Of a stretch of 64,000 nt of DNA, positions 44,546-54,148 are shown piece by piece. The notes under the pieces were generated by a model, which ran no database searches, was not told where the DNA came from, and saw nothing but the letters and a program-made list of their open reading frames with translations. The translations under genes and the position numbers were made by a program. The first letter of the stretch is position 1, and every line of letters starts with the position of its first letter. Source of the DNA: Thermovirga sp. (GTDB taxonomy: Bacteria > Synergistota > Synergistia > Synergistales > Thermovirgaceae); assembly GCF_017656375.1 (NCBI RefSeq), contig NZ_JACDOB010000002.1, forward strand, positions 99,239 to 163,238, given 5' to 3'.

Positions 44546-45433
44546 CTAATGGGGCCTCATAGCTTGTCTAACAAACTTGGAAACTGCCAGCCAACTACAG
44601 ATCCATCCCACAGTCAACCCTCCACCAACTAGCAAAAGCCATAAATCCATAACAACCGCTCTATCTGTCATAAAATTTAAAAAGGGCATGCTGGCCTTTA
44701 AGGCGCCCACAACCCTATCGTATGATAAAAACACACTTGCTCCTGCTAATAATGCCCCTAATGCACTTATGATGGATCCATGAAGAACAAAAGGGAAAGC
44801 CACAAACCCAGGCGTAGCACCTATTAGCAGCATTATCTCTATTTCCTCTCTCCTAGCATATACTCCGATTCGTATGGTATTGAAAACCACCAAGGCACCT
44901 ACGGCTAACGCAATGGCTAATACCCCAAAAGAAAACTTTGAGATGAATCTTGATATTATCTCTAATCGTTTCGCCAACTCCCCTGCATATACTATATCCT
45001 CCACTTCTTCCATGGACAAAAGCTCTCTAGCTACGACTGAAACAGCACTAGCATTCTTTAGCTTTATTTCCACACTCGGGGGGAGAGGGTTATCATCAAG
45101 CAAAGTTAAAACATCTGCCTGATTCCCAAGCCTCGCTCTTAATATTTCCAACGCTTTGTCCGGTGTAACAATCCTAACCGAATCAACACAATCCAACTTT
45201 CCAATCTTATCAGCCACAACCTCTGCTGCAGTTCCTTTTTTATTTACGTAAGCTGTAATCACAAGATTATTTTCTATTCCTGCAACAATATGCTTTGTAT
45301 TCATTACAAATAAAATGCTGCAACTCATCAAGAAAAAAACCGCCACAGTCGTAACAAGTGTCAGAAAACTTAGAGTAATATTTCTTGTAACCAATCGGAA
45401 CGCATCACGAAGGACATAGCTAAAAGTCGTCAT
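44546..45433 (-). CDS. ftsX: Cell division permease FtsX
   Basis: FtsX topology, adjacent to ftsE, GVYARREEIEIMLLIGATPGFVAFPFVLHG. Confidence 0.92.
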   Translation of the reverse strand: MTTFSYVLRDAFRLVTRNITLSFLTLVTTVAVFFLMSCSILFVMNTKHIVAGIENNLVITAYVNKKGTAAEVVADKIGKLDCVDSVRIVTPDKALEILRARLGNQADVLTLLDDNPLPPSVEIKLKNASAVSVVARELLSMEEVEDIVYAGELAKRLEIISRFISKFSFGVLAIALAVGALVVFNTIRIGVYARREEIEIMLLIGATPGFVAFPFVLHGSIISALGALLAGASVFLSYDRVVGALKASMPFLNFMTDRAVVMDLWLLLVGGGLTVGWICSWLAVSKFVRQAMRPH

Positions 45434-46115
45434 TTATCTCAAACCTACCCTTCCTTTCATCTCTTACAACGCGTCCCCCTCTCAAACTAATAACTCTCTG
45501 CCTAAATTCATCAACAATATATTGGTTGTGAGTAGCCACAACAACTGTAGTTCCCATAGCATTTATTGATAGTAGAATTTTCATTATGGCCTCTGCGGTT
45601 TGCAAATCCAAATTCCCTGTAGGCTCATCAGCCAACAAAATACTGGGACAATTTATAGTAGCCCTCGCTATAGCCAGCCTCTGCTGCTCCCCACCAGAAA
45701 GCTGCTCAGGATAAAGAAATCGCCTACGCCAAAGACCCATTTTGTCCAGGATCTCATTTGTCCTCTCTTCTATAAGGTCTTTAGGCATTCCTATCGCTTC
45801 TTGGACGAAGGTTAGGTTTTCATAAGCCGTCAGGTGGGACAGCAAACGAAAGTCTTGAAAGACCACCCCTATTTCCCTTCTGTAATAGGCAATATCTGTC
45901 ATACCTAATTTGCGCAGATCTGTTCCTCCGACTAACACTCTTCCTTTAGTGGGAACTACCTCTCTCGTTATAAGGCGCATTAGAGTAGTTTTGCCCGACC
46001 CTGTAGGACCTACCAAATAGACAAAATCACCTTGCGGAATAGTAATATTTATGTTCCTGAGAGCTAAAATATCTGGAGGGAACTGCTTTATGACGTTCTC
46101 TATTTTTATTTCCAT
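45420..46115 (-). CDS. ftsE: Cell division ATP-binding protein FtsE
   Basis: GPTGSGKTTLMRLI, LSGGEQQRLAIARA; overlaps ftsX. Confidence 0.93.
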   Translation of the reverse strand: MEIKIENVIKQFPPDILALRNINITIPQGDFVYLVGPTGSGKTTLMRLITREVVPTKGRVLVGGTDLRKLGMTDIAYYRREIGVVFQDFRLLSHLTAYENLTFVQEAIGMPKDLIEERTNEILDKMGLWRRRFLYPEQLSGGEQQRLAIARATINCPSILLADEPTGNLDLQTAEAIMKILLSINAMGTTVVVATHNQYIVDEFRQRVISLRGGRVVRDERKGRFEINDDF

Positions 46116-46117
46116 GC

Positions 46118-47062
46118 TTACCTCCTTCTCAAAGCCCAAACTTGAGCAGAAGCACCTACTATCTCTCTGTAAGTCAATCCATAATATTCCTGAAGCTCCC
46201 TCGCTGTACCACTTTGACCATATCTGTCAGCAACTCCTACCAACCTTATAGGAACAGGGTACTCCTCGCTTATTACTCTAGCAACAGCCTCACCAAGGCC
46301 ACCAATAACATTATGCTCCTCAGCAACCACACAACATCCTGTCCTCCTAATGGAAGCAAGGATTTGCTGGACCGCCAGAGGCTTTATACAATAGCAGTCC
46401 AAAACCTCAGCATTTATGCCTTGTCGCCCAAGGATCGCCGCAGCTTTAAGGGCCTCATGCACCATAATCCCACAGGCACATATTGTCACTCCATCTCCAG
46501 GTCTTAGTAACTTAGCCGCTCCTGGGTGGAAATCTTTATCATCTTCTTTATAAATTTCCGGGGTGGGCTCTCGTCCTACCCTCAAATAAGCTGGCCCCTG
46601 TATTTCACCTAGGAGCAGGGTCAACACTGCCGCTGAATGAAAATCTGAAGCTACAAAAACCTTCATATTGGGCAAACTTCTCATAAGAGCAATGTCCTCT
46701 GTCATCTGATGAGTGACGCCATCTTCCCCTACCGTTATTCCACCATGGGTGCCAACTAGTTTTACATTTAGGTTAGGCATGGCAACACAAGTTCGGATCT
46801 GCTCATACGCCCTGGTAGTAAGAAAAGCAGCAAAGGAGCTTACAAAGGGGAGTTCTCCACAGAGAGCCATACCAGAAGCTACTAAAACGGCCTCTTGTTC
46901 TGCTATTCCCACATTAAAAAACCTTTTATTAAAGGCTCTTCTAAAACCCTCCGTACGAGTTGAAGTTGCTACATCCGCATCTACAACAACCACATCTTCT
47001 CTTAGGCGACCCAATTCACATAGGGCCTTTCCAAATCCATCACGGCTACTCTTCTTATCCAC
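46118..47062 (-). CDS. Transketolase C-terminal subunit
   Basis: VVVDADVATSTRTEGFRRAFNKRFFNVGIAEQEAVLVASGMAL; GTG start with RBS at 47062 assumed. Confidence 0.9.
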   Translation of the reverse strand: MDKKSSRDGFGKALCELGRLREDVVVVDADVATSTRTEGFRRAFNKRFFNVGIAEQEAVLVASGMALCGELPFVSSFAAFLTTRAYEQIRTCVAMPNLNVKLVGTHGGITVGEDGVTHQMTEDIALMRSLPNMKVFVASDFHSAAVLTLLLGEIQGPAYLRVGREPTPEIYKEDDKDFHPGAAKLLRPGDGVTICACGIMVHEALKAAAILGRQGINAEVLDCYCIKPLAVQQILASIRRTGCCVVAEEHNVIGGLGEAVARVISEEYPVPIRLVGVADRYGQSGTARELQEYYGLTYREIVGASAQVWALRRR

Positions 47063-47918
47063 TTTGCTCTTCCCCTTCTTGGAAATATGCCTTGTCAAAT
47101 GCCTCCAGCTCCCTAAGCGCTTCTTCCATTAGAAGACGAGTAACAGGTTCCGTTGGACGAAGCAAGCCTTCCTCTATTTTCTTTAGCCCTTTCCCCGGTC
47201 GTGTTCTAGCCAAGATTATGGTAGGACTTCCTTTATGCATGTTTATTTCTGTGAAAACTTTTTCTAATTCTTTCAGGTCATGCCCATCGCACGAAAGCAC
47301 CTTCCACCCAAAAGCCTCAAGTTTTTCCTCCATGGGTTCCAAATTGCTTATATTCTCAATTCTTCCCTCCATTTGGCATCCATTAACATCGACTATTGCC
47401 GTAAGGTTATCCAATTTGTAATGGCTAGCATTCATTATGGATTCCCAAACAACTCCTTCCTGAAACTCTCCGTCACCTAACAAACAATATACCTTACTGG
47501 CAGACTTTCTTAACCTCAAAGAAAGGGCCATACCTACAGCTATGCCTAGCCCCATCCCTAAAGAACCGCTGGACGCATCTATTCCCGGAGTCCTGCGATA
47601 CTCAGGATGCCCTTGCAACATAGAACCAAGCCTCTTGTAACTCCAAAGCTCTTCTCGGCCAAAAAAGCCTAGCCGTGCTAAAACAGCATACAAAGCTGGA
47701 CACGCATGTCCCTTGCTAAAAACAAGACGGTCACGCCCTTCCCAATTAGGCCGTTGAGGATCAACCCGCATGACTTCCCAATACAGATATACAAGTATTT
47801 CCACAACCGAAAGGGAAGACGCTAGATGGTTTGCGTTGGCAACTCCTATAGTCCTTACTACGTCTTTTCTAACTTCTAACGCCGTCTTCGCTAAGAACTT
47901 CTCTCTGTCTTTGTCCAT
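47055..47918 (-). CDS. Transketolase N-terminal (TPP-binding) subunit
   Basis: FSKGHACPALYAVLARLGFF, YCLLGDGEFQEGVVWESIMNASHYKLDNLTAIVDVNGCQ. Confidence 0.92.
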   Translation of the reverse strand: MDKDREKFLAKTALEVRKDVVRTIGVANANHLASSLSVVEILVYLYWEVMRVDPQRPNWEGRDRLVFSKGHACPALYAVLARLGFFGREELWSYKRLGSMLQGHPEYRRTPGIDASSGSLGMGLGIAVGMALSLRLRKSASKVYCLLGDGEFQEGVVWESIMNASHYKLDNLTAIVDVNGCQMEGRIENISNLEPMEEKLEAFGWKVLSCDGHDLKELEKVFTEINMHKGSPTIILARTRPGKGLKKIEEGLLRPTEPVTRLLMEEALRELEAFDKAYFQEGEEQSG

Positions 47919-47924
47919 ATCAAA

Positions 47925-48944
47925 TCACCTTATAATTTCGTTTACTGCCCGTTTCATCGCAGTCTTTATTTCTTTCTTGGCTACCGCCAATTTGTTCCCT
48001 ATTGTATCACTTTCACGAGGTACAACTTTTAATACATTTTCCGGCTCCCAAACGGGAAGTCCCCATTCTTTAGCAAATTCCCTCACCTTGGGGTCATACG
48101 GGATTGCAGTGGGAGCCAAACCTGCCATCAATGACAACACACAAAAATGAAGACGCATCCCAACTGCTGCCCTCCCGCACTTCATTACACCTATAGCCTC
48201 TTCTAATGTAGTAACGGTTTTTATCTCCTTGATGTCAATAACACCTTCCTTACTCAAGCAATTCATACAATCTACATCTTCCTCAGAGAGAGCAACCCCA
48301 GTTATATTTAGCTTCTTCTTCCGCGCAAAGCGCTCCACCGCTTCGGCACCTCGCCTTTCTAGGGCACCGCCCCAGGGCCTAAAATTCACTAAAATATGGT
48401 TTCTAGCCTCAAGGCAAGAAGGTGTAGAATCTTCCCATAAGTATAGAACTGGATCTGGGGCCAAGCAGCCCTTTAAACCTCTCCCCTCTATCCATTTTAA
48501 GGCCTTTTGATCTCTTACTGCTATAAAATTGCATTTTTTATATGCATCTGCTGTAAGATACTTAGAAATACTTCTCCTTAGGGGACCTATAGAGTTACCA
48601 AAAGCCCAAATCTTACAACCTGCCAACTCTGCAATTCTGACTACACCCCAATAGTAGAAGCATGAACGAAAGCTAGTTACGTCCTGAAATAATCCTCCGC
48701 CTCCCAACAACAAACTCTCCGCTTGTTTCAAGATATTCCATAACGCTATAAGGTTATCCCTTTTTACCGACTTTACTGCAAATTTCCTTTCGGAAACGCC
48801 AGGTAAAGAAGAAAGAAGGACCATCTCCTCTTTCGAGATTCCTTCCTCTTCCAACAACTTTATTAAGGCTTCAGCAAGAAGCTCATCACCTAAATTGCCA
48901 AAACCGTAATATCCGCACAACGCAACTTTAAATCTCCTGCTCAT
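47925..48944 (-). CDS. csaB: Polysaccharide pyruvyl transferase CsaB
   Basis: ALCGYYGFGNLGDELLAEALIKLL, LLGGGGLFQDVTSFRS; overlaps upstream DUF5693-like gene by 4 nt. Confidence 0.9.
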   Translation of the reverse strand: MSRRFKVALCGYYGFGNLGDELLAEALIKLLEEEGISKEEMVLLSSLPGVSERKFAVKSVKRDNLIALWNILKQAESLLLGGGGLFQDVTSFRSCFYYWGVVRIAELAGCKIWAFGNSIGPLRRSISKYLTADAYKKCNFIAVRDQKALKWIEGRGLKGCLAPDPVLYLWEDSTPSCLEARNHILVNFRPWGGALERRGAEAVERFARKKKLNITGVALSEEDVDCMNCLSKEGVIDIKEIKTVTTLEEAIGVMKCGRAAVGMRLHFCVLSLMAGLAPTAIPYDPKVREFAKEWGLPVWEPENVLKVVPRESDTIGNKLAVAKKEIKTAMKRAVNEIIR

Positions 48945-50845
48945 TCTACCAACAAATGCCCCCAGCGGTTCCATGCAGGAATAATCACATATTTTATAAT
49001 TGCCACCATCAATAATCCTAAAAGGAGCCCTGTCCACAACCCATTAAAAACTCTCAATAAGGTAAAGGACAAATGAGTGTGGAAATGACAGAAACTATTT
49101 ACCATGGAAGCAAAGGCCAAAACGGCTCCAAGACGGAATACCTCCCTGTACCTAGGCCAAAGCTTGCAACGAACCGTGTAATACCACACCACAAGGCACG
49201 GATACCCAATCATAAGTTCCTTCGTCCTAGGCCTTGCTATAAGCAATCTTTCTAGCAAATCTCTGGTTGCTTTCTCCCAACCTGGAACCAGAGAAACGTT
49301 GCCACTTCTTATAAGCAAAATCCCTGCTGCTGCAACCAAGAAGACAAAAAGCACTATCTCGCCCCAAAGGGGTGGCCTGGACATAACTTCTTCCAAAGAT
49401 TCAGGATGAATTCTTCTTTTTAGGTCCAAAATCAAGAGCAAAACAGGAGGAACGAGTAAAGTAAGTTTCACTCCCGAAAAAGTGCTCATCCTCAGCATGT
49501 ACCAGGTATTTCCAAAAACTGCTGCTATCACAAGCCCTACTGCTAAGACAACTAAAAACCCACTAAGTATCCTAATGACAGGCTTATCGTCTTTCTCTAA
49601 AGCTAACCAAGCCCCCTCAAAAGCCCCAAAAGCCGCAGCAATGGCACCATATACTCTAAAGATAAACCCAATCTTACTTATCGGGAAAACAGAAGCTAAA
49701 GCTAAAAGCAAGACCCCAAAAGCCACCTTTTTGCTCAAAGTCGATTTCTCCGTCAAAAACCTGAGAGAAGCCCTCCACACCAAAAGGTATACTACAAGGG
49801 CCAGCGCAAAGTAAGACAACCAATGAGTTTTTACCAAAGGATAAGTAAGAGGCCACTCTGTGGTTATTCCCAATCCCTCCAACCTAGCTTTCAAAGCTCC
49901 CATTTCCATGATTGTGCTATCCAACCTGGAGGAGGATAGAAACTCAGGAGAACGAAGATACAACAACCTCACAGAACGTTCTTTAGCAGCCCTTGCAAAC
50001 CTCTCTAAAAGAACATCTCTGGACAACCTTCGGCTCACAATCTCTTCTTTGGTCACACTGTGCAATGGCAAGACCATGGGGAAAACCGCTCTTTCCAGCT
50101 GACTTGCCCCTAACTGTTTTGAAAACTCTATATCAGCTACTGGGATTGAATGTTTCTTAAGAATGGCACCGATTTTGCTTACATCAGGAAATCCTGCCAC
50201 AACTAATCCACCAGGAGCAATAGCCTTTATACCAGGGAAATTAGATAAAATCCAATCCAATGCCAAAGCAACGTTTTGCGTTTCCACACCTGGAGCAGAA
50301 CCAGGCCTGTAAACTATGGGCAAACTTGTCCTTTGGGCTAATAACAGAGAGTAAAAGTCAGGCATTATGCCAGCATCAAAGGCAAAAGCCTCATTGAAGG
50401 GGAAAACCACTACTATTCCTTTTGATGTGTGCAAAACTTCTACATTTGGATATTTCTTAAATGAATACTCTAAAACCGCTCTTGATACTTCTTCGCTTAC
50501 GTCGCTATCTAGCATCAATGCTGCTTGCGAAGCCTTAGGGTAATCAACCTTAGGCAAAAAATCTGATGCCACACCATATTTGTATGGAGCAACCCCCTGC
50601 ATCAACTCTTCACCTGTAAGCTCATTTACTGCAATGGCAGAAAGTCCCCTTTCCCTTAGCTCCTCTGCCACCTGCAAAAAATCCCTTCCTGATTCATACC
50701 CCATATTAATAAGATCTTGCGCTTCCAAAACAAAACCTACCGAGTTGTAAGTTTCTTCAACTTGCCAGCGATTACTCAACCCTGGTATTGAAGCTAAAAC
50801 AGCCAACAATAGTAGTGCAGCGAACGCAGAAATTTTCTTACTCAT
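48941..50845 (-). CDS. DUF5693-like membrane protein
   Basis: Signal peptide, soluble N-terminal half, about 8 C-terminal TM helices; linked with csaB. Confidence 0.7.
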   Translation of the reverse strand: MSKKISAFAALLLLAVLASIPGLSNRWQVEETYNSVGFVLEAQDLINMGYESGRDFLQVAEELRERGLSAIAVNELTGEELMQGVAPYKYGVASDFLPKVDYPKASQAALMLDSDVSEEVSRAVLEYSFKKYPNVEVLHTSKGIVVVFPFNEAFAFDAGIMPDFYSLLLAQRTSLPIVYRPGSAPGVETQNVALALDWILSNFPGIKAIAPGGLVVAGFPDVSKIGAILKKHSIPVADIEFSKQLGASQLERAVFPMVLPLHSVTKEEIVSRRLSRDVLLERFARAAKERSVRLLYLRSPEFLSSSRLDSTIMEMGALKARLEGLGITTEWPLTYPLVKTHWLSYFALALVVYLLVWRASLRFLTEKSTLSKKVAFGVLLLALASVFPISKIGFIFRVYGAIAAAFGAFEGAWLALEKDDKPVIRILSGFLVVLAVGLVIAAVFGNTWYMLRMSTFSGVKLTLLVPPVLLLILDLKRRIHPESLEEVMSRPPLWGEIVLFVFLVAAAGILLIRSGNVSLVPGWEKATRDLLERLLIARPRTKELMIGYPCLVVWYYTVRCKLWPRYREVFRLGAVLAFASMVNSFCHFHTHLSFTLLRVFNGLWTGLLLGLLMVAIIKYVIIPAWNRWGHLLVE

Positions 50846-51441
50846 CTATTCAACCCCCATTGCACATTGAGAGGGATCCCCAACCTTTCAAGCATCTTAC
50901 TCAACCTAAATAAAGGCAAACCCATCACGTTATAGAAACAACCTTCTATTTTCTCAATTAACAAAGCCCCTCTACCTTGTATTCCATATGCCCCTGCTTT
51001 ATCAAAACACTCCCCTAAACTGACATAAGCTTCAATGTCCTCCCTCATCAGAGACCTAAACCAAACTTTCGTCTTCTCAGCATCGGTTATACATTCATTT
51101 CTGTAAGATAAAGCAATGGCTGTTATAACATCATGCTGTTTGTTTGCAAGGGTCCTTAACATAAAATATGCTTCCTCCTGATTTTTGGGCTTGCCAAAAA
51201 TCTTTTCGCCAAGAACGACCACTGTATCAGCTGCAATAACCAAAGATTTAGGATATATTCTCGCTATATCCTCGGCTTTTCTTCTGGCAATTTGAATAGC
51301 TCCTTCTTCCGGATCTGCACCTTGAGGAAAATCTTCCGGTACATTGGAAGGAACCACACTAAAATTCCAGCCCAGCCCCTGCAAAAGCTCTTTCCTTCTC
51401 GGTGACGCTGAAGCTAAAACCACATGGAGATCCTTTGTCAT
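50842..51441 (-). CDS. maf: Maf family nucleotide pyrophosphatase
   Basis: LASASPRRKELLQGLGWNFSVVPSNVPED...VIAADTVVVLGEKIFGKPK. Confidence 0.95.
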   Translation of the reverse strand: MTKDLHVVLASASPRRKELLQGLGWNFSVVPSNVPEDFPQGADPEEGAIQIARRKAEDIARIYPKSLVIAADTVVVLGEKIFGKPKNQEEAYFMLRTLANKQHDVITAIALSYRNECITDAEKTKVWFRSLMREDIEAYVSLGECFDKAGAYGIQGRGALLIEKIEGCFYNVMGLPLFRLSKMLERLGIPLNVQWGLNR

Positions 51442-51680
51442 CTCAAAAACCATATACCTACCAACGCTCCTACAAAAGTGCCTAAATTTATTTTGAAGGA
51501 ACAGGCCAACCTTAAATTCATAAACAACAAGTCTAACGACCCAGTATCAAATCCTACATCTACGACATTTTTGAAGTATTTAGCAAGCATATCGAACCTG
51601 CTCAAGAAAACACCCAAAAAAGTCCCCAAAATAACAAATATTACAAAAATACACCAACGACCAGAACGGTTGTTCGCCAT
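51438..51680 (-). CDS. DUF4321-like small membrane protein
   Basis: 80 aa with two hydrophobic segments, LDLLFMNLRLACSFKINLGTFVGALVGIWFLR; upstream of maf. Confidence 0.65.
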   Translation of the reverse strand: MANNRSGRWCIFVIFVILGTFLGVFLSRFDMLAKYFKNVVDVGFDTGSLDLLFMNLRLACSFKINLGTFVGALVGIWFLR

Positions 51681-51686
51681 AAAACA

Positions 51687-52490
51687 TCAAACTCCTTTCA
51701 TTCCAACAAGAAGCGCCATCACTCCAACAATAAAACAATAAACCGCAAACCATCGCCATTTGCCAAACAAAACTACTTTTTTGAGAATTTTCAGGGCAAA
51801 AAGGCCACACGCAAAGGAACTAACCACGCCCAATAACCAATCACTCGGAAGAGATGAAGTAAAATTATCGATAGTGCCCGCTTCTAAAAGCTCCAATACC
51901 GCAGCGCCACTTATTGCCGGCAAAGAAAGCAAAAAAGAGAACCTAAAAGCTTCCTCTAACGAAAACCCTCTTGCCAAAGCAGTTACAATCGTTATCCCGG
52001 ACCTGGAAATTCCAGGTATTACTGCTATCCCCTGAGCCAAACCGACTACCCAACCAGACTTTAAATCAGGCTTAGTAGCCGTCCCCTTTTTGCCTGAACC
52101 GTACCACAAAATACCACCTGTCATAATTAGCGACATTCCCACCAATAACGGGGACTGAAACATATAGGCTACTTTTCCTTTTATCAAAATGGCTATAACA
52201 AAAGTGGCCACATTCCCCACTATAACTGCCCATCCCGTTTTCCAACCCCATGAACTTCTAAGGTCTGCTCTTATAAAACCTAAAAACCACTCCCTCAAAG
52301 CCTCTAAAATAGATTTATAAAAGAAACATACCGTTGCTAACATGGTCGCAATATGGAGCAATATATCAAAGGGTAAAGGTGGCTCAGAAAAACCCAAAAG
52401 AGTTTGAGCCAAAACCAGATGGCCAGAACTCGATACAGGCAAAAACTCAGTTAATCCCTGCAAGATTCCCAAAAAAAGCGTCTTAATCAT
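51687..52490 (-). CDS. uppP: Undecaprenyl-diphosphatase
   Basis: ILQGLTEFLPVSSSGHLVLAQTLLGF; VIPGISRSGITIVTALARGF. Confidence 0.96.
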   Translation of the reverse strand: MIKTLFLGILQGLTEFLPVSSSGHLVLAQTLLGFSEPPLPFDILLHIATMLATVCFFYKSILEALREWFLGFIRADLRSSWGWKTGWAVIVGNVATFVIAILIKGKVAYMFQSPLLVGMSLIMTGGILWYGSGKKGTATKPDLKSGWVVGLAQGIAVIPGISRSGITIVTALARGFSLEEAFRFSFLLSLPAISGAAVLELLEAGTIDNFTSSLPSDWLLGVVSSFACGLFALKILKKVVLFGKWRWFAVYCFIVGVMALLVGMKGV

Positions 52491-52495
52491 ATTTT

Positions 52496-54112
52496 TTATT
52501 CCTCGTTCCTAGCCTGCTCGATGTCCTTGACCAATAACGCAATATTGTGAGCATGGTCACCAATTCTTTCAAGGTTGCTAAGTATATCTATGAACACAAC
52601 TGCCGCAGAAGGCTGGCATATACCCTTGTTTAACCTTTCTATGTGGCGTTTCCTTAAATTTCTTTCCATCTTGTCTATTTCAACTTCCAGCCACAGCACT
52701 TTTTCAACTTTGCCCAAATCCACATTTTCCAAAGTTTCAATAGATAATGACACAGCATCTATGACCATTTTAACCATATCTTTGAATTCTTCCTTTGCCT
52801 GATCCGAAAAAACAACGCCGTTTTCTACTTTATATTCGAACAGTTCTATCAAGTTCTCCCCATGGTCTCCTATACGCTCAAGGTCACCTACTCCATTTAC
52901 GTAGAAAGATAAAGACTTGGATTGTACTGGAGGTAAAGGCTCTTGCATAAGTTCTGTAGCATAAACAGTTATCTCCCTTGTAAGCTCATTGACACATCTT
53001 TCCGTTTGAAGGACCTGGCTTATCACTTTGGTATCCTCTTCCATAAACGCTCTATTGACATCCCTCAACATATCTTTCACTAGTAGGCCTAACCTTACCA
53101 TTTCCTTTCTTACCGCCTCAACTGCAGCAATAGGAGAAGCAGTTATAAGGTTGCGGTCCAAAAAACGGGGTCCCATCTGGACAGCTTCACCGATGTCTGG
53201 TACAACCTTTTTTACAAATTTCTCAAACAAACCTGTGAAAGGCAAGAAGATCATAGTATTTATTACGTTAAACATTGTATGAGCATTTGCTATCTGTCTT
53301 GATATATCATGGGAGGTCATCATTACAATTCTGATAAAGAAAGGTAATATGGTCAAAAAGATGACAACACCAATTATTTTGAAGAAAACATGAGCAAAAG
53401 CAGCCTGCTTGGCTGACCTATTTAATCCCAAAGAGGCTAACACTGCTGTTATGGTAGTCCCTATATTATCACCAAAAAGAATAGGGATAGCAGCTTCTAA
53501 TGGGAGAAGCCCTTGGGAAGCCATAGCCATGGTTAAACCTACTGTAGCCGAACTTGATTGAACCACCATAGTGAGAGCAGTACCAGCCAATACCCCTAAA
53601 AGAGGATTATGGGAAAATGCCAAAAACAAACCTTGCTGATCTCTTAAGAAATACATGGCATGCTCCATAGTATGCATTCCAACAAACAGCAAACCGAAGC
53701 CTACTATACCATTTCCTACATATTTCTGCTTTTTTGTTCTACCGAAAACAGCGAAGACCATTCCTACGCCTATAACAGGCAAGGCAAAAGCTGAAATTTT
53801 GAAGGCTATTATCTGGGCCGTTATTGTGGTACCTATTGCTGCTCCCATTATGACACCTATAGCCTGCTTAAGGGTCATAAGCCCCGCATGAACGAAGCTG
53901 GTAGCCATTACAGTTGTAGCACTACTGCTTTGAATCAGCATAGTAACTAGCGTTCCAACTAAAACACCTTTAAAAGGAGTGCTGGTTAAAGCGGCTATTA
54001 ACTTGCGCATTTTATCCCCAGCCAGATCTTGTAGCGCCTCGCCCATAATCTTAATACCATAAAGGAAAAGCCCTAAACCACCAATTAAGTTGAAGATGAC
54101 GCTAGTAGACAA
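52496..54112 (-). CDS. Na/Pi cotransporter family protein with C-terminal PhoU-like domain
   Basis: LIQSSSATTVMATSFVHAGLM and VVQSSSATVGLTMAMASQG repeats; C-terminal PhoU helices. Confidence 0.93.
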   Translation of the reverse strand: MSTSVIFNLIGGLGLFLYGIKIMGEALQDLAGDKMRKLIAALTSTPFKGVLVGTLVTMLIQSSSATTVMATSFVHAGLMTLKQAIGVIMGAAIGTTITAQIIAFKISAFALPVIGVGMVFAVFGRTKKQKYVGNGIVGFGLLFVGMHTMEHAMYFLRDQQGLFLAFSHNPLLGVLAGTALTMVVQSSSATVGLTMAMASQGLLPLEAAIPILFGDNIGTTITAVLASLGLNRSAKQAAFAHVFFKIIGVVIFLTILPFFIRIVMMTSHDISRQIANAHTMFNVINTMIFLPFTGLFEKFVKKVVPDIGEAVQMGPRFLDRNLITASPIAAVEAVRKEMVRLGLLVKDMLRDVNRAFMEEDTKVISQVLQTERCVNELTREITVYATELMQEPLPPVQSKSLSFYVNGVGDLERIGDHGENLIELFEYKVENGVVFSDQAKEEFKDMVKMVIDAVSLSIETLENVDLGKVEKVLWLEVEIDKMERNLRKRHIERLNKGICQPSAAVVFIDILSNLERIGDHAHNIALLVKDIEQARNEE

Positions 54113-54148
54113 AGTTATCTCCTCCTGGCTGTAAAATTTAGGTTTTTA

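Noticed and set aside
47055-47098. Split transketolase as a frameshifted pseudogene
   Set aside because: Separate N- and C-terminal transketolase subunits with a short overlap are a normal bacterial arrangement and both halves are intact
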